Counted from the first letter of the stretch, positions 16,846 through 26,341 are shown. The stretch: DNA of 64,000 nucleotides from Alphaproteobacteria bacterium (GCA_018827375.1 JAHJYW010000014.1:124001-188000), one strand, 5' to 3'. Program-made: numbers and translations. Notes: generated by a model from the sequence alone, not told the origin.

Positions 16846-17376
16846 ATGATCGCAAGACTCAAGGCCTATGCACCGACTATCTTCAGCCTCATCGCCGCGG
16901 CGGTGTTTCTCGATAGCCTGCGGTACAAGTTTACCAACGCGGTCGAAACGCAGGTGATCTTCGGTCGGCTTGATGCCTGGGCTGCCAGTTTCGGGGCAGG
17001 GGGGCTGTTCGCGCAAACGGGCCTGTTCAGCCAGTATGTGATTGGATCAGCCGAGCTTGTTGCCTCGACACTCTTCCTGCTTGGCCTGTTCCCGGCCTTG
17101 CGCCGCCTCCAGACGCTGGCCGCCCTGATTGCCGTCGCTGTGATGACCGGCGCCGTCAGCTTTCACCTGTTCACGCCGCTCGGCATTGATCCGAACAATG
17201 ATGGCGGCGGCCTGTTCGCCATGGCTGTCACGGTATGGCTCGGCTCGCTGGCCCTGCTGATTTTCAGGCGGGACACCCTGTTCAGCATTCTTGGCGGCAT
17301 CCGCGACGCCATCCTTCCCGGAATGGATCGCGATCCGTCATCTCACGTCGCAGGAACGCGGGCGCGCCCCGTCTGA
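16846..17376 (+). CDS. DoxX-like integral membrane protein
   Basis: A 176-residue protein with four hydrophobic helices (about residues 8-25, 62-85, 90-110 and 123-145) and a polar C-terminal tail, arranged as in DoxX/DoxD-type proteins. ATG 16846 follows GAAGAGGGA. It comes 126 bp after the AhpD-like gene and may be in the same LysR-controlled unit. The family assignment is tentative. Confidence 0.65.
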   Translation: MIARLKAYAPTIFSLIAAAVFLDSLRYKFTNAVETQVIFGRLDAWAASFGAGGLFAQTGLFSQYVIGSAELVASTLFLLGLFPALRRLQTLAALIAVAVMTGAVSFHLFTPLGIDPNNDGGGLFAMAVTVWLGSLALLIFRRDTLFSILGGIRDAILPGMDRDPSSHVAGTRARPV

Positions 17377-17472
17377 GTTTCTGCCTGGTCGCCGGGGATT
17401 TGTTGGTGAGGCATCGCCCCTTCCTGCCTCGCTCACTCTCCGCCCCGGCGACCTTCTTTTTCAATCCAGACC

Positions 17473-17943
17473 ATGGGTGCCAATATGAAAATCCGATCCA
17501 CGCTTCTTGTCGCCGCGCTGCTTCTTGCACCCGCCATGGCGTATGCCCCGTCCGCCGCCGCAGAGCCTGCGATCTACACAGGTCGTTTCTCCTCCACAGC
17601 TCTTCAGGGTTACGACCCGGTCGCCTATTTCAAGACAGGCGCGCCAGCCAAGGGATCGAAAGACATCACCACCGAATACAAGGGGGCGACCTTCCAGTTC
17701 ACGAGCGCAGAGCATCGTGATCTCTTTCTCGCAGATCCTGAATCCTACGCGCCCCAATATGGCGGATATTGTGCCTGGGCGATGGCCGACGGCAACCATG
17801 CCAAAGGGGACGCGCGCTACTGGAAAATCGTCGATGGGAAGCTGTACCTGAATTACAATTCCGACATCCAGGGTAAATGGGATGCGGACATTCCGGGTTT
17901 CATCTTGAAGGCCGATGCGGAATGGTCTGCGCTTAACCATTAA
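17473..17943 (+). CDS. Exported YHS-domain protein
   Basis: A 156-residue periplasmic protein. The Sec signal peptide ends near AAAEP (about residue 31; starts at 17473 or 17485 are both possible). The rest is a YHS domain (GYDPVAYFKTGAP, TEYKGATFQFTSAEHRDLFLADPESYAPQYGGYCAW), a fold linked to metal binding. A role in copper or iron handling is an inference. An intrinsic terminator follows at 17978. Confidence 0.85.
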   Translation: MGANMKIRSTLLVAALLLAPAMAYAPSAAAEPAIYTGRFSSTALQGYDPVAYFKTGAPAKGSKDITTEYKGATFQFTSAEHRDLFLADPESYAPQYGGYCAWAMADGNHAKGDARYWKIVDGKLYLNYNSDIQGKWDADIPGFILKADAEWSALNH

Positions 17944-17977
17944 GGCAGATTTTGCCACACATCTGAATCAGATTTTG

Positions 17978-18020
17978 ACGGTGGACGGCCCGTGATCTCA
18001 CGGCTTGGCCGCCGTTTTTT
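17978..18020 (+). terminator. Intrinsic terminator after the YHS gene
   Basis: A GC-rich outer stem (ACGGTGG / CCGCCGT, one G-U pair) with an inner CCGTGA/TCACGG hairpin is followed by TTTTTT. Confidence 0.7.
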
Positions 18021-18171
18021 ATGTGTTCTCAAGGCACGGATTCATGAGCGTTGCCCGCCGGCCACACACTTAGGCCGTCTACAAACATGAATCCGAATTC
18101 ACACAGCTTGCCACAATCCATGGCTAGATTCCGGTTTCCCGGAGACGGGATAAACATAAGGAATACCTCCC

Positions 18172-18684
18172 ATGAAATTTGCACTCACCACGGCCCTGAC
18201 TCTCGTTGCGTTCGTCGCTACTCCCGCCTTCGCGCAGGAGAACGGTTTCTACGGCACGGTCGGTTACGGAAACTACAGCGCCGATGACGCCGACCTTGGC
18301 GCTATCCAGCTGCGTGGCGGCTATAACTTCACCGAGTTCCTGGGTGCCGAAATCGAAGGCGCGATCGGTGTTGCCGACGAGTCCACCACGATTGCCGGCG
18401 TCGACGTGAATGTTGAGCTGGAAAATTCCTACGGCGCCTATGCCGTGGGCCGGATTCCCTTTTCCGAGAAAGCCGACGTGTTCGGCCGCGTCGGTTACGT
18501 GAGCACGGAAATCAAAGCATCGGCTGGCGGCTTCTCGGCTTCCGCAGACGATGACGCAGCCGCACTAGGCATTGGTGGCAATTACTATTTCGCCCCGAGC
18601 CAAGGCGTGCGTCTTGGCTATACCCACATGGACTATGATGACTCGATCGACGTGATCGATATCGCCTATGTCCTGAAGTTCTAG
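18172..18684 (+). CDS. Small outer-membrane beta-barrel protein
   Basis: A 170-residue OmpW/OprF-like 8-strand barrel. The signal peptide ends at AFAQ (about residue 22), then come alternating polar/aromatic strands (GFYGTVGYGNYSA, IQLRGGYNFTEFLGAEIEG) and a terminal Phe (IAYVLKF), the Bam recognition signature. It is preceded by ATAAGGA and followed by a strong terminator at 18744, so it is probably monocistronic and well expressed. Confidence 0.85.
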   Translation: MKFALTTALTLVAFVATPAFAQENGFYGTVGYGNYSADDADLGAIQLRGGYNFTEFLGAEIEGAIGVADESTTIAGVDVNVELENSYGAYAVGRIPFSEKADVFGRVGYVSTEIKASAGGFSASADDDAAALGIGGNYYFAPSQGVRLGYTHMDYDDSIDVIDIAYVLKF

Positions 18685-18743
18685 CCTGGACGAAAGGGTC
18701 CGGCCGCGCGGGCAGCCCTTGAATTGACCGCAAAGCAGGACGG

Positions 18744-18780
18744 CCCCCGCGCTCCGAGAGAGCGCGGGGGCTTCTTTTTT
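18744..18780 (+). terminator. Strong intrinsic terminator after the outer-membrane protein gene
   Basis: A 10-bp perfect stem CCCCCGCGCT / AGCGCGGGGG with a 7-base loop is followed by CTTCTTTTTT. Confidence 0.9.
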
Positions 18781-18810
18781 CTAAACTACGTGTAATTCCT
18801 TGAAAATACA

Positions 18811-18841
18811 CAAAAAAAACGGGCGAGACATGCTCGCCCGT
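18811..18841 (-). terminator. Intrinsic terminator of the histone-like gene
   Basis: Read on the minus strand, ACGGGCGAG-CATGT-CTCGCCCGT is followed by a run of eight T. It lies 24 bases after the stop of the Lys/Ala-rich gene. Confidence 0.88.
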
Positions 18842-18864
18842 TCTTCGAATTATCGTCCGTAGAC

Positions 18865-19128
18865 TTATTTCTTTTTTGCAGCTGGCTTTTTCGCAGCTGG
18901 TTTTGCGGCTGGTTTCGCAGCAGCTTTTTTCACGGCTGGCTTGGCAGCGGCTTTCGCAGCAGGCTTTGCGGCCGGTTTCTTCACAGCAGGCTTTGCAGCT
19001 GGCTTTTTCGCAGCTGGTTTAGCAGCAGTCTTGGTCGCAGCTTTTACAGCTGGCTTGGCGGCCGGCTTTTTTGCTGCTGGTTTTGCGGCCGGTTTTTTTG
19101 CGGCCGGTTTTTTCGTTGCAGTCGCCAT
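18865..19128 (-). CDS. Histone H1-like Lys/Ala/Pro-rich nucleoid protein
   Basis: An 87-residue protein made almost entirely of KPAAK, KPAVK and KAAAK repeats, with no folded domain. It resembles the eukaryotic H1 tail and bacterial Hc1/AlgP-type histone-like proteins, and should bind DNA nonspecifically. ATG 19128 is preceded by AGGAG in AGGAGATTGG; the longer frame to 19254 is rejected. It has its own terminator at 18811. Its repeats make length variation between strains likely. Confidence 0.82.
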   Translation of the reverse strand: MATATKKPAAKKPAAKPAAKKPAAKPAVKAATKTAAKPAAKKPAAKPAVKKPAAKPAAKAAAKPAVKKAAAKPAAKPAAKKPAAKKK

Positions 19129-19232
19129 TTCCAATCTCCTGTAAGTGGCGAGCCAATAATATTGTGATTCGCGGGAAATCAACTCTTGATTTTCACCTGA
19201 CGCGCGAGCGGGAAGGGGACGTCCGTATACGT

Positions 19233-20147
19233 CTAATCGTCCCGAAGGGCCCAAGCCTTCAATATATGATGCGCAATTGCCATCGGCGGTGGGGCATAAA
19301 GTTCAGAATGTTTGCCGGAAAGAATTTCGCGTGCTTCGGCGCGTGTGATCCATCGCGCTTCATCGAGCTCTGTTTTGTCCACCGTAATTTCGAAATTTTC
19401 CGCTTCGAGAATCAGCCCGACCATGAGCGAAGATGCGAAGGGCCAGGGCTGGCACGCGACATATTCCGCGCTCGCTGGATCACATTTTATACCGGCCTCT
19501 TCGAACAGTTCGCGCGCGGCGGCCTGTTCGATGGTTTCGCCCGGTTCGCAAAAACCGGCGAGGCACGACATGAAACCGGCCGGCCACATTGCCTGACGTC
19601 CGATCAGGCACTTCCCGTCCTTCACCGCCAGCATTATGGCGACCGGGTCCGTGCGCGGAAAGTGCTCTGTGCCGCAGGCCTGGCACTGGCTCTTCCAGCC
19701 GGCGTCGACAATGCCGACTACACCGCCGCACTTGGCGCAAAAGCCGTGGCTGGAATGCCAGGCGAACAGGCTGCGCGCGGTGGAGGCGAGGTTCGCTTCC
19801 ATCTCGGCCATGGCGCCAACTGCCGCGCGGAAATCCATGAACTCGCCGGTGCCGGCGATCAGTGAGGCGGCCACGTCATACCGCTCAGGCAGGTTCATGG
19901 CGAACACGGGCGCGCCGGTCTTGTCCTCACCCATGAACAGCACGGGCGATCCGGGTGATAATTTGCGCGCTTCCGGACCCATCCAGAACAGGCCGCGCTT
20001 CTCTACAAAGGGCTCGCCTGCCCGCATCATGAAGAACAGGGACCCGTCATCCTGCATGGCTTTTTCCAGCCAGGCTTCGTCAGTGCGCCTGTGCGCGGCG
20101 CGATCGAGGGGCTTTGCCGCCAGCGGCATATCATTGGAGTTTGTCAT
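19233..20147 (-). CDS. nudC: NADH pyrophosphatase (NAD(+) diphosphatase)
   Basis: Hydrolyses NAD(H) to NMN(H) and AMP; the E. coli enzyme also removes NAD caps from RNA. The protein of about 304 residues has an N-terminal NudC domain, a zinc ribbon (CAKC, CQAC), a complete Nudix box (GFCEPGETIEQAAARELFEEAG) and the NudC-specific motif CQPWPFASS, in which the usual first Ser is Cys and PFP is PFA. ATG 20147 is the likeliest start, but its ribosome site is weak and 20129 is possible. Confidence 0.92.
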   Translation of the reverse strand: MTNSNDMPLAAKPLDRAAHRRTDEAWLEKAMQDDGSLFFMMRAGEPFVEKRGLFWMGPEARKLSPGSPVLFMGEDKTGAPVFAMNLPERYDVAASLIAGTGEFMDFRAAVGAMAEMEANLASTARSLFAWHSSHGFCAKCGGVVGIVDAGWKSQCQACGTEHFPRTDPVAIMLAVKDGKCLIGRQAMWPAGFMSCLAGFCEPGETIEQAAARELFEEAGIKCDPASAEYVACQPWPFASSLMVGLILEAENFEITVDKTELDEARWITRAEAREILSGKHSELYAPPPMAIAHHILKAWALRDD

Positions 20148-20295
20148 GGAATGGGACACTACCGGTTTGCCAAGGGAAGGGAATTCCTTACCCGGCGTCG
20201 GCAATCCTGCCCATCCCCCATGGCCAAAAGCTCCATGTTCGGCTAGTGGGCGCGCCAGACACCTAATTCATCCTCCCGAAAGCCTTTATATTCCT

Positions 20296-22128
20296 ATGTC
20301 CCAGTCTATCGACAAAATGCGCAACATTGCGATCATCGCCCACGTTGACCACGGCAAGACAACTCTGGTCGACGAGCTGCTGAAACAGTCCGGTACATAT
20401 CGTGAAAACGAGAAAACCGTCGAACGCGCGATGGATTCAAACGATATCGAGCGCGAGCGCGGCATCACGATCCTCGCCAAGACGACCTCGGTCGAATGGA
20501 ATGGCTACCGTATCAACATCGTCGATACGCCCGGGCACGCCGATTTCGGCGGCGAGGTGGAACGTATCCTCCAGATGGTCGATGGTGCCATCGTGCTGGT
20601 TGACGCTTCGGAAGGCCCGATGCCGCAGACCAAGTTTGTTGTGTCCAAGGCCCTCAAAGTCGGCCTGCGCCCCATTGTGGCCGTCAACAAGATCGACAAG
20701 CCCGAGCGTCGCCCCGACGAAGTCATCAACGAAGTGTTCGATCTCTTCGCCAACCTCGATGCCACAGACGAGCAGCTTGACTTCCCAATCCTTTACGGGT
20801 CGGCCAAGCAGGGCTGGATGAACACCGAATACGAAAATCCGACCACCGACATGGATGCCTTGTTCCAGATGGTTGTCGATCACGTTCCGACGCCGAAAGT
20901 CGAGGAAGGCCCGTTCCGTCTTCTCGCCACGACGATCTCGTCCGACCCTTTCCTCGGCCGTATTCTGACCGGCCGCATCTCTTCCGGCACGATCAAGCCA
21001 AACCAATCGATCAAGGTCCTCGCGCGCGACGGTTCGCTCGTCGAGCAGGGCCGGGTATCCAAAGTGCTCGCCTTCCGTGGTCTTGAGCGCGTTCCGGTCG
21101 ACGAAGGCATGGCAGGCGATATCGTCTCGCTCGCAGGCATGACTAAGGCCAACGTCGCCGACACGTTCTGCGACCCGTCGGTCAACACGCCGATCGAAGC
21201 CCAGCCAATCGACCCGCCAACCATATCGATGACGTTCCGCGTCAACGACTCGCCTTACGCTGGCACCGAAGGCACCAAGGTCACGTCCCGCATCATCTGG
21301 GATCGCCTCGTGAAGGAAGCCGAAGGCAACGTCGCTCTCAAGGTTGAGCGCGCCACCGATGCTGAAGCATTCACCGTGTCAGGCCGGGGAGAACTCCAGC
21401 TCGCCGTGCTGATCGAAACCATGCGCCGCGAAGGCTTCGAACTCGGTGTCTCGCGTCCGCAGGTGGTGATGCAGGAAGGCGAGAACGGCGAGAAGCTTGA
21501 GCCGATCGAGGAAGTCATTATCGACGTCGATGACGATCATTCCGGTATCATCGTGCAGAAACTCTCCGAGCGTAAAGCCGACATGCTCGACATGCGCCCT
21601 TCAGGCGTCGGTCGCACGCGCATGGTCTTCCACGCGCCGACCCGTGGCCTGATCGGCTACCAGGGCGAACTCATGTCCGACACGCGCGGCACGGCCATCA
21701 TGAACCGCATCTTCCACGAATACGCGCCGCACAAGGGCCGTATTCAGGGGCGTCACACGGGCGTGCTGATTGCCATGGAGCAGGGCGAGGCAGTTGCCTT
21801 CGCACTCTGGAACCTCGAAGACCGTGGTCCAATGATCATTCATCCGGGCGCGAAAGTTTATGCCGGCATGATCATCGGCGAGCATACGCGCGACAACGAC
21901 CTCGAAGTGAACGTGCTCAAGGGCAAGAAGCTCACCAACATGCGCGCCTCGGGCACGGATGAGGCTGTCCGCCTCACGCCGCCGCTCCAGATGACGCTTG
22001 AGAAGTCGCTCGCCTATATCGCCGACGACGAGCTGGTTGAGGTCACGCCGACCAATATCCGCTTGCGCAAGATCTATCTCGACCCGCATGAGCGCAAGCG
22101 TCACGCCAAGTCGAACCACGATTACTAG
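20296..22128 (+). CDS. typA: Ribosome-associated GTPase TypA/BipA
   Basis: A translational GTPase of 610 residues that binds 70S ribosomes and aids 50S assembly under stress. G1 is HVDHGKTT (residues 17-23), then the switch region RERGITI, G3 [11 protein letters not shown] and G4 NKIDKPER; domain II, EF-G-like domains III and V, and the BipA-specific C-terminal domain ([21 protein letters not shown]) follow. The upstream in-frame extension to 19636 overlaps nudC on the other strand and is rejected. A perfect terminator follows at 22154. Confidence 0.97.
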   Translation: MSQSIDKMRNIAIIAHVDHGKTTLVDELLKQSGTYRENEKTVERAMDSNDIERERGITILAKTTSVEWNGYRINIVDTPGHADFGGEVERILQMVDGAIVLVDASEGPMPQTKFVVSKALKVGLRPIVAVNKIDKPERRPDEVINEVFDLFANLDATDEQLDFPILYGSAKQGWMNTEYENPTTDMDALFQMVVDHVPTPKVEEGPFRLLATTISSDPFLGRILTGRISSGTIKPNQSIKVLARDGSLVEQGRVSKVLAFRGLERVPVDEGMAGDIVSLAGMTKANVADTFCDPSVNTPIEAQPIDPPTISMTFRVNDSPYAGTEGTKVTSRIIWDRLVKEAEGNVALKVERATDAEAFTVSGRGELQLAVLIETMRREGFELGVSRPQVVMQEGENGEKLEPIEEVIIDVDDDHSGIIVQKLSERKADMLDMRPSGVGRTRMVFHAPTRGLIGYQGELMSDTRGTAIMNRIFHEYAPHKGRIQGRHTGVLIAMEQGEAVAFALWNLEDRGPMIIHPGAKVYAGMIIGEHTRDNDLEVNVLKGKKLTNMRASGTDEAVRLTPPLQMTLEKSLAYIADDELVEVTPTNIRLRKIYLDPHERKRHAKSNHDY

Positions 22129-22153
22129 GCGATACCCGATTCTGAACTTGATC

Positions 22154-22184
22154 AAGGCCTCCCGGAATTCCGGGAGGCCTTTTT
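22154..22184 (+). terminator. Intrinsic terminator of typA (probably bidirectional)
   Basis: A perfect palindrome GGCCTCCCGGAATTCCGGGAGGCC is followed by TTTTT and preceded by AA. It sits between typA and the convergent Lrp gene. Confidence 0.9.
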
Positions 22185-22194
22185 CATATGCTCC

Positions 22195-22647
22195 TCAGGC
22201 GCGCTGGTCCTTGGGTGAGCCCATCACTATGTATGACGTGATCGAGCTGACCTGCGGCACGGTGCCGAGAACTTCCGTGTGGAAATGCTTGTAAGCCGCA
22301 AGGTCGGCCACCTCGACCCTCAGAAGGTATTCAACCGTGCCTGTAACGTTATGGCACTCGCGCACTTCGGGTGCCCGCTGCATGGCCTTCTCGAAGGCCA
22401 GCTGATGCGCTTTCGTATGCTGCGACAGGCCGACGGTGATGTAGGCGAGGAAGCCGCCGCCGGTCGCACTCCTGTCGACGACTGCGCGGTATCCCTGGAT
22501 CACGCCAGTGCGCTCCAGCTCCTGCACCCGGCGCAGACAGGCAGAAGGTGACAGACCGACCTTTTCAGACAGATCAAGATTGCTGATCCGGCCATTGGCC
22601 TGCAGCTCACGCAATATGTTGCGGTTCATAGTGTCTATATCGCTCAT
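22195..22647 (-). CDS. Lrp/AsnC-family regulator
   Basis: A 150-residue leucine-responsive-type regulator with an N-terminal HTH (MNRNILRELQANGRISNLDLSEKVGLSPSACLRRVQELE) and a C-terminal RAM ligand domain (YITVGLSQHT, VRECHNVTGTVEYLLRVEV). It is divergent from a LysE exporter, the classic arrangement in which the regulator senses an amino acid and induces its export. ATG 22647 was chosen. Phased ATTGCGT repeats in the shared promoter are candidate binding sites. Confidence 0.9.
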   Translation of the reverse strand: MSDIDTMNRNILRELQANGRISNLDLSEKVGLSPSACLRRVQELERTGVIQGYRAVVDRSATGGGFLAYITVGLSQHTKAHQLAFEKAMQRAPEVRECHNVTGTVEYLLRVEVADLAAYKHFHTEVLGTVPQVSSITSYIVMGSPKDQRA

Positions 22648-22649
22648 GG

Positions 22650-22718
22650 ATTGCGTGAATACCGTTATCACTTACCGATAAGCAAGCACATTGCGTGATC
22701 TATCGCATATTATTGCGT
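22650..22718. promoter_or_regulatory. Phased ATTGCGT repeats in the lrp-lysE promoter
   Basis: ATTGCGTGA occurs at 22650 and 22690 and ATTGCGT at 22712, spaced 40 and 22 bases, near whole helical turns. This fits multi-site Lrp wrapping. Confidence 0.4.
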
Positions 22719-22723
22719 CCATC

Positions 22724-23347
22724 ATGCCCGTGGAACTCCTTCTTGCCCTTGCGGCCTTTGCCTTTGTCGCTTCGATCACACCGGGGCCGAACAATCTCAT
22801 GCTCATGGCGTCCGGTACGAATTTCGGGCTTCGGCGCACGCTACCGCACATGATCGGCGTCAATATCGGTTTTGTCCTGATGTTGCTGCTGGTGGGGTTG
22901 GGGCTTGCACAGGTCTTTGACGCATATCCTGTTAGCTACACGGTGCTGAAGACTGTCAGCGCGCTCTACCTGCTCTACCTCGCCTGGAAGATCGCAACAG
23001 CATCTCCGCCGCCCACAACATCGGGCGAGGCGCAGGCTGGCAAGCCCTTGACGTTCCTGCAGGCCGCGGCCTTCCAGTGGGTAAATCCCAAGGCCTGGGC
23101 CATGGTGCTGACCGGTATGAGCGCCTACACACTGCCCGAGCGCCCGCTCGTCAGCCTGGCCATCGTCACGATTGTCTTCGGCCTCGTAAACCTGCCCAGC
23201 ATTTTCACATGGGCTGTCATGGGCACGCAGGTGCGCCGTTTCCTGAACAAGCCGGCCCGGCTGCGCGCCTTCAACATAACGGCAGCGTTGCTGCTGGTCG
23301 CCACGATCTGGCCTATCATGACGAGCAGCGGACTTGGGGCGCACTAG
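22724..23347 (+). CDS. LysE/RhtB-family amino acid exporter
   Basis: A 207-residue inner-membrane exporter with about six TM segments and the LysE signature SITPGPNNLMLMASG near the N-terminus. ATG 22724 gives the standard family length and starts directly at the first helix; TTG 22691 lies in the regulatory repeats. It is divergent from the Lrp gene. The substrate, probably an amino acid, cannot be stated. Confidence 0.9.
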   Translation: MPVELLLALAAFAFVASITPGPNNLMLMASGTNFGLRRTLPHMIGVNIGFVLMLLLVGLGLAQVFDAYPVSYTVLKTVSALYLLYLAWKIATASPPPTTSGEAQAGKPLTFLQAAAFQWVNPKAWAMVLTGMSAYTLPERPLVSLAIVTIVFGLVNLPSIFTWAVMGTQVRRFLNKPARLRAFNITAALLLVATIWPIMTSSGLGAH

Positions 23348-23428
23348 ACGCATATCGCGCTAGACCGGGAACCGGGGCGACTGAGCGGCGTTTAGTAACC
23401 AGTACAGACAGTCCTGAAGGTATCACCC

Positions 23429-23611
23429 ATGTCCTCTTTTGCGCTCTATCTCATCGGCTTCATTATTTTGATCGCCGGCTTGGCCTATGGCGCATTTATG
23501 CTGGGGGTGGCGCTTCTCTGGATCGGTGTCTGTTCCGTTATCCTCATTGGCCTCGGGATTATCACCGGGGTTGCAAAGACAAGGTCAAAAGATGAATCGC
23601 CAGCCGACTAA
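23429..23611 (+). CDS. Small two-TM membrane protein
   Basis: A 60-residue protein with two hydrophobic helices (residues 4-24 and 26-48) and a short charged tail (KTRSKDESPAD). No family recognised. Its 3' end overlaps the next gene by 20 bases, so the two are probably translated together. Confidence 0.55.
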   Translation: MSSFALYLIGFIILIAGLAYGAFMLGVALLWIGVCSVILIGLGIITGVAKTRSKDESPAD

Positions 23612-23816
23612 ATCCCGCCCCAAACGCAAGCGCGGCGTCGACCTTCTGGCGCGCAACGGCGTCCAGCGCCTGTCTGCACGCATCGACCAGCGTCTTCAGA
23701 CCATGACTGACGAGATCATGCAGGAAGCCGTCATGGGCCTCTTCACCGCTCTCGCCGCCCGGCAGCAGGAGCGGGCGCTAATTCCCGCCCGCACCCGCCG
23801 CAAGAATGGCCGCTGA
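23592..23816 (+). CDS. Small basic protein, unrecognised
   Basis: A 74-residue protein, strongly basic at both ends (KSRPKRKRG and ARTRRKNGR), with an amphipathic helical middle (LSARIDQRLQTMTDEIMQEAVMGLF). It starts at ATG 23592 inside the previous gene. DNA or RNA binding is possible from charge only. A short imperfect stem between its stop and the S9 peptidase stop may serve as a terminator. Confidence 0.5.
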   Translation: MNRQPTKSRPKRKRGVDLLARNGVQRLSARIDQRLQTMTDEIMQEAVMGLFTALAARQQERALIPARTRRKNGR

Positions 23817-23828
23817 TCCAGCCGGGGA

Positions 23829-25916
23829 CTATTCGTCCCCGGCTTTTTCTTTTGCCTCGTCCTTCTTTGCCGGATCGTATTTCGCGAACCAGCCCATGAT
23901 ATTATCCGTCTTGGCGATCAGACGGCTTGGGCGCGAAGCAATGTAGTGCGGCGAGCCCGGTACCCGCACATAGACCGTATCCACACCGCGCATCTTCAGC
24001 GCCGTATAGAACTGCTCTGCTTCCCAGGCGGGCGTGCGGTAATCCTCTTCACCCACCATGACCATCGTCGGTGTCACCACCTTGTCGACGAAACGGATCG
24101 GTGAGTGCTTCAGGAAGGCTTCCGGGTCAGACCATGGCTCTGCTCGTATCCAGTGGCGCCGCACGACCTGCGCAATGTCCCCGGCCAGCGCCATCGTCAT
24201 CCAGTTGATCACTGGCTTGACCGAGGCCGCCGCCACAAACCGGTCTGTCTGCGTCACGATCCATGCCGTCAGGATGCCGCCGCCTGACCCGCCCGTCACG
24301 AACAGACGCTCCGGGTCGGCATAATTGCGCGCCACCATCTCGTCGACGACCGTCATCAGGTCATCATAGTCATGGCCCGGATAGGCCTGGTCGATCTCCA
24401 GCGCGAAATCCTCGCCATAGCCTGTCGACCCGCGTGGGTTCGACCAGACCGTGACATAGCCTTCGGCCGCATAGCGCTGGATTTCGCTGGCGAAGTACGG
24501 CCCGTACATCGAGTAGGGTCCGCCGTGGATTTCCAGGATTAGCGGGAAGCTGCCATCGGCCTTGAAGTCCGGCGGCAGGGCGACCCATGCCTCGATCTCC
24601 TTGCCATCATGTTTCGAGCTGACTTTGACTTCTTCTATCTTCGCCATGTCGAGATAGGGCAGAACGTCCGCATTGAGATCGGTCAATACTTTGGCGTCCT
24701 TGCCGTTCGCGCCGATAACGGCAATCTCGGACGGCTTGTCCGTGAACCCGGCGGTATAGGCGATCACAGGCTTCTTTCCGCCGCTCAGCGAGAAGCTGCC
24801 CTCGGCATAGGGGCGCCCGATAGACGCGCCGCCAAGGCCTGTCACCACCTGGCTCACGTTGCCCTTAAGGTCGATCTCGTAAACCGACAGCACGCCATGG
24901 TCTTCCGACATCACGAACAGGCTCTTGCCGTTCGGCGCCCACACAGTTTCACCAATGTCGCCGGCAAAGTCTGCCGCGAGGGGCCGCTGGTTCGAGCCGT
25001 CAGCATCCATCAGGTAGAGGTCAGCCTGCTGGAATGAGAGCGTCTTGTCGTCAAAGCCCCGATAGGCAATCGTCTTGCCGTCAGGCGACACAACAGGGGA
25101 CATATCGGGGCCGTCGCGCTTGGTCAGCGGCTTGACCGACAGTTCAGACAGCTCCACCGCGTAGATCTCGCTCTCGACAGGGTCGAGGTCGCGGTCGTCG
25201 GCGGTGTTGCCCGAAACGAGCAGCGTGTCATTGTCGAGCCATTCCGGGCTCTGCATGTCGGCGTCGCCGAACGTCACCTGACGCGGCGTGCCGCCATCGA
25301 CCGGCAGCACGAACACCTGCGTTGCGCCGTCCTCCAGGTAACCTGCGCCATCGAAGCGGAATGTCAGCGTGTCGATCACCTTGACCCCGTCATTCCATGT
25401 CGCGCCTTCCGGCGGCGTTGGCGCCTTGGCGAAGCTGGGTGCTTCTCCCTTCACGAACATGCTGAACGCCACATGCTTCCCATCGGGTGACCACACGGCT
25501 TCGGATGGGCCTTCCAGGAACTGGGCGAGCGGGAAGCTGCGGCCCGTGTCGAGATAAAGCAGGCGTGCTTCCGGTTTGCCATCAGTCGCAGTCGCATAAA
25601 TGAGGCGCGTGCCGTCCGGCGACCAGCGGGGCGACGACGCGCCCGTGCTACCGGCAAGAAGGGGCCGGTTCGCACCGCTCTCCAAATCGATGATCCAGAT
25701 CTGGCCCGTGTCCTTGTCGGTCATCCGGTCCATCGAGTGGCGCACATAGGCGATGCGCTTGCCATCAGGGGAGACCTGCGGATCCGAAGCATATTCCATA
25801 TCGAACACACGGTCCGCCGTGAAGCGCCGGGAAGGGGCCTCATCCTCTTTTGCAACAGCGCTGCCTGCCGCCAGCATGACAGAGACGCCTGCCAGCATGA
25901 TATGTCGGAATGTCAT
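23829..25916 (-). CDS. Exported S9-family prolyl oligopeptidase-like peptidase
   Basis: A serine peptidase of 695 residues. The signal peptide ends at GSAVAKED (about residue 22). An N-terminal WD40/TolB-like seven-bladed propeller (repeated DGKRIAYVR, SPDGKHVAF, SPDGKTIAYRG) is followed by an alpha/beta hydrolase domain with nucleophile in GGSGGG and His in GSPHYIAS. It is likely a periplasmic dipeptidyl or acylaminoacyl peptidase. ATG 25916 follows AAGGGGGAAGC; the longer frame to 26024 is rejected. Confidence 0.9.
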   Translation of the reverse strand: MTFRHIMLAGVSVMLAAGSAVAKEDEAPSRRFTADRVFDMEYASDPQVSPDGKRIAYVRHSMDRMTDKDTGQIWIIDLESGANRPLLAGSTGASSPRWSPDGTRLIYATATDGKPEARLLYLDTGRSFPLAQFLEGPSEAVWSPDGKHVAFSMFVKGEAPSFAKAPTPPEGATWNDGVKVIDTLTFRFDGAGYLEDGATQVFVLPVDGGTPRQVTFGDADMQSPEWLDNDTLLVSGNTADDRDLDPVESEIYAVELSELSVKPLTKRDGPDMSPVVSPDGKTIAYRGFDDKTLSFQQADLYLMDADGSNQRPLAADFAGDIGETVWAPNGKSLFVMSEDHGVLSVYEIDLKGNVSQVVTGLGGASIGRPYAEGSFSLSGGKKPVIAYTAGFTDKPSEIAVIGANGKDAKVLTDLNADVLPYLDMAKIEEVKVSSKHDGKEIEAWVALPPDFKADGSFPLILEIHGGPYSMYGPYFASEIQRYAAEGYVTVWSNPRGSTGYGEDFALEIDQAYPGHDYDDLMTVVDEMVARNYADPERLFVTGGSGGGILTAWIVTQTDRFVAAASVKPVINWMTMALAGDIAQVVRRHWIRAEPWSDPEAFLKHSPIRFVDKVVTPTMVMVGEEDYRTPAWEAEQFYTALKMRGVDTVYVRVPGSPHYIASRPSRLIAKTDNIMGWFAKYDPAKKDEAKEKAGDE

Positions 25917-26018
25917 CGCTTCCCCCTTCTGGTTTTTCGCGAGCGGCAGATCTACCAGCAGGTCTTGCCCCGGACAACTCGAAACCGGGCACGGCTTGCC
26001 TGTCGGCGGGGCCGCCTG

Positions 26019-26047
26019 CCTCACATCCTACTAGATGTTGTGTGAGG
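26019..26047. repeat. Inverted repeat CCTCACA-N15-TGTGAGG
   Basis: Perfect 7-bp arms upstream of the S9 peptidase gene. No T-run. Possible operator or RNA hairpin of unknown role. Confidence 0.35.
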
Positions 26048-26341
26048 GTGGGGTGGCCGAAGCGGGCCAGCAGACGATTCCCGGGAATACGTGAAAGCGA
26101 CTCATCCTCGCCCTTGCGATTCGCGTCGCCGCCGCGCATATAGCCCGGAGGAGGCAGGTGGCGGACGGGCCATTCGCCAATCGGGTCAGATCGGGAACGA
26201 AGCAGCCCCAACGAGTTCCGCCCGGGTCGTTCGCCTGTCTCCGCCTTTTTCCCGATTTTTGGATTGACCCCGCCAGTCGCCTGCGGCACGAAATAGCAGT
26301 GGCGCTGTTCCCCCTTTAGGAGCAGGTCATCCGGCCCGGCG

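Noticed and set aside
19636-20295. In-frame N-terminal extension of TypA
   Set aside because: Overlaps nudC on the opposite strand; homologues start at the [10 protein letters not shown] region.
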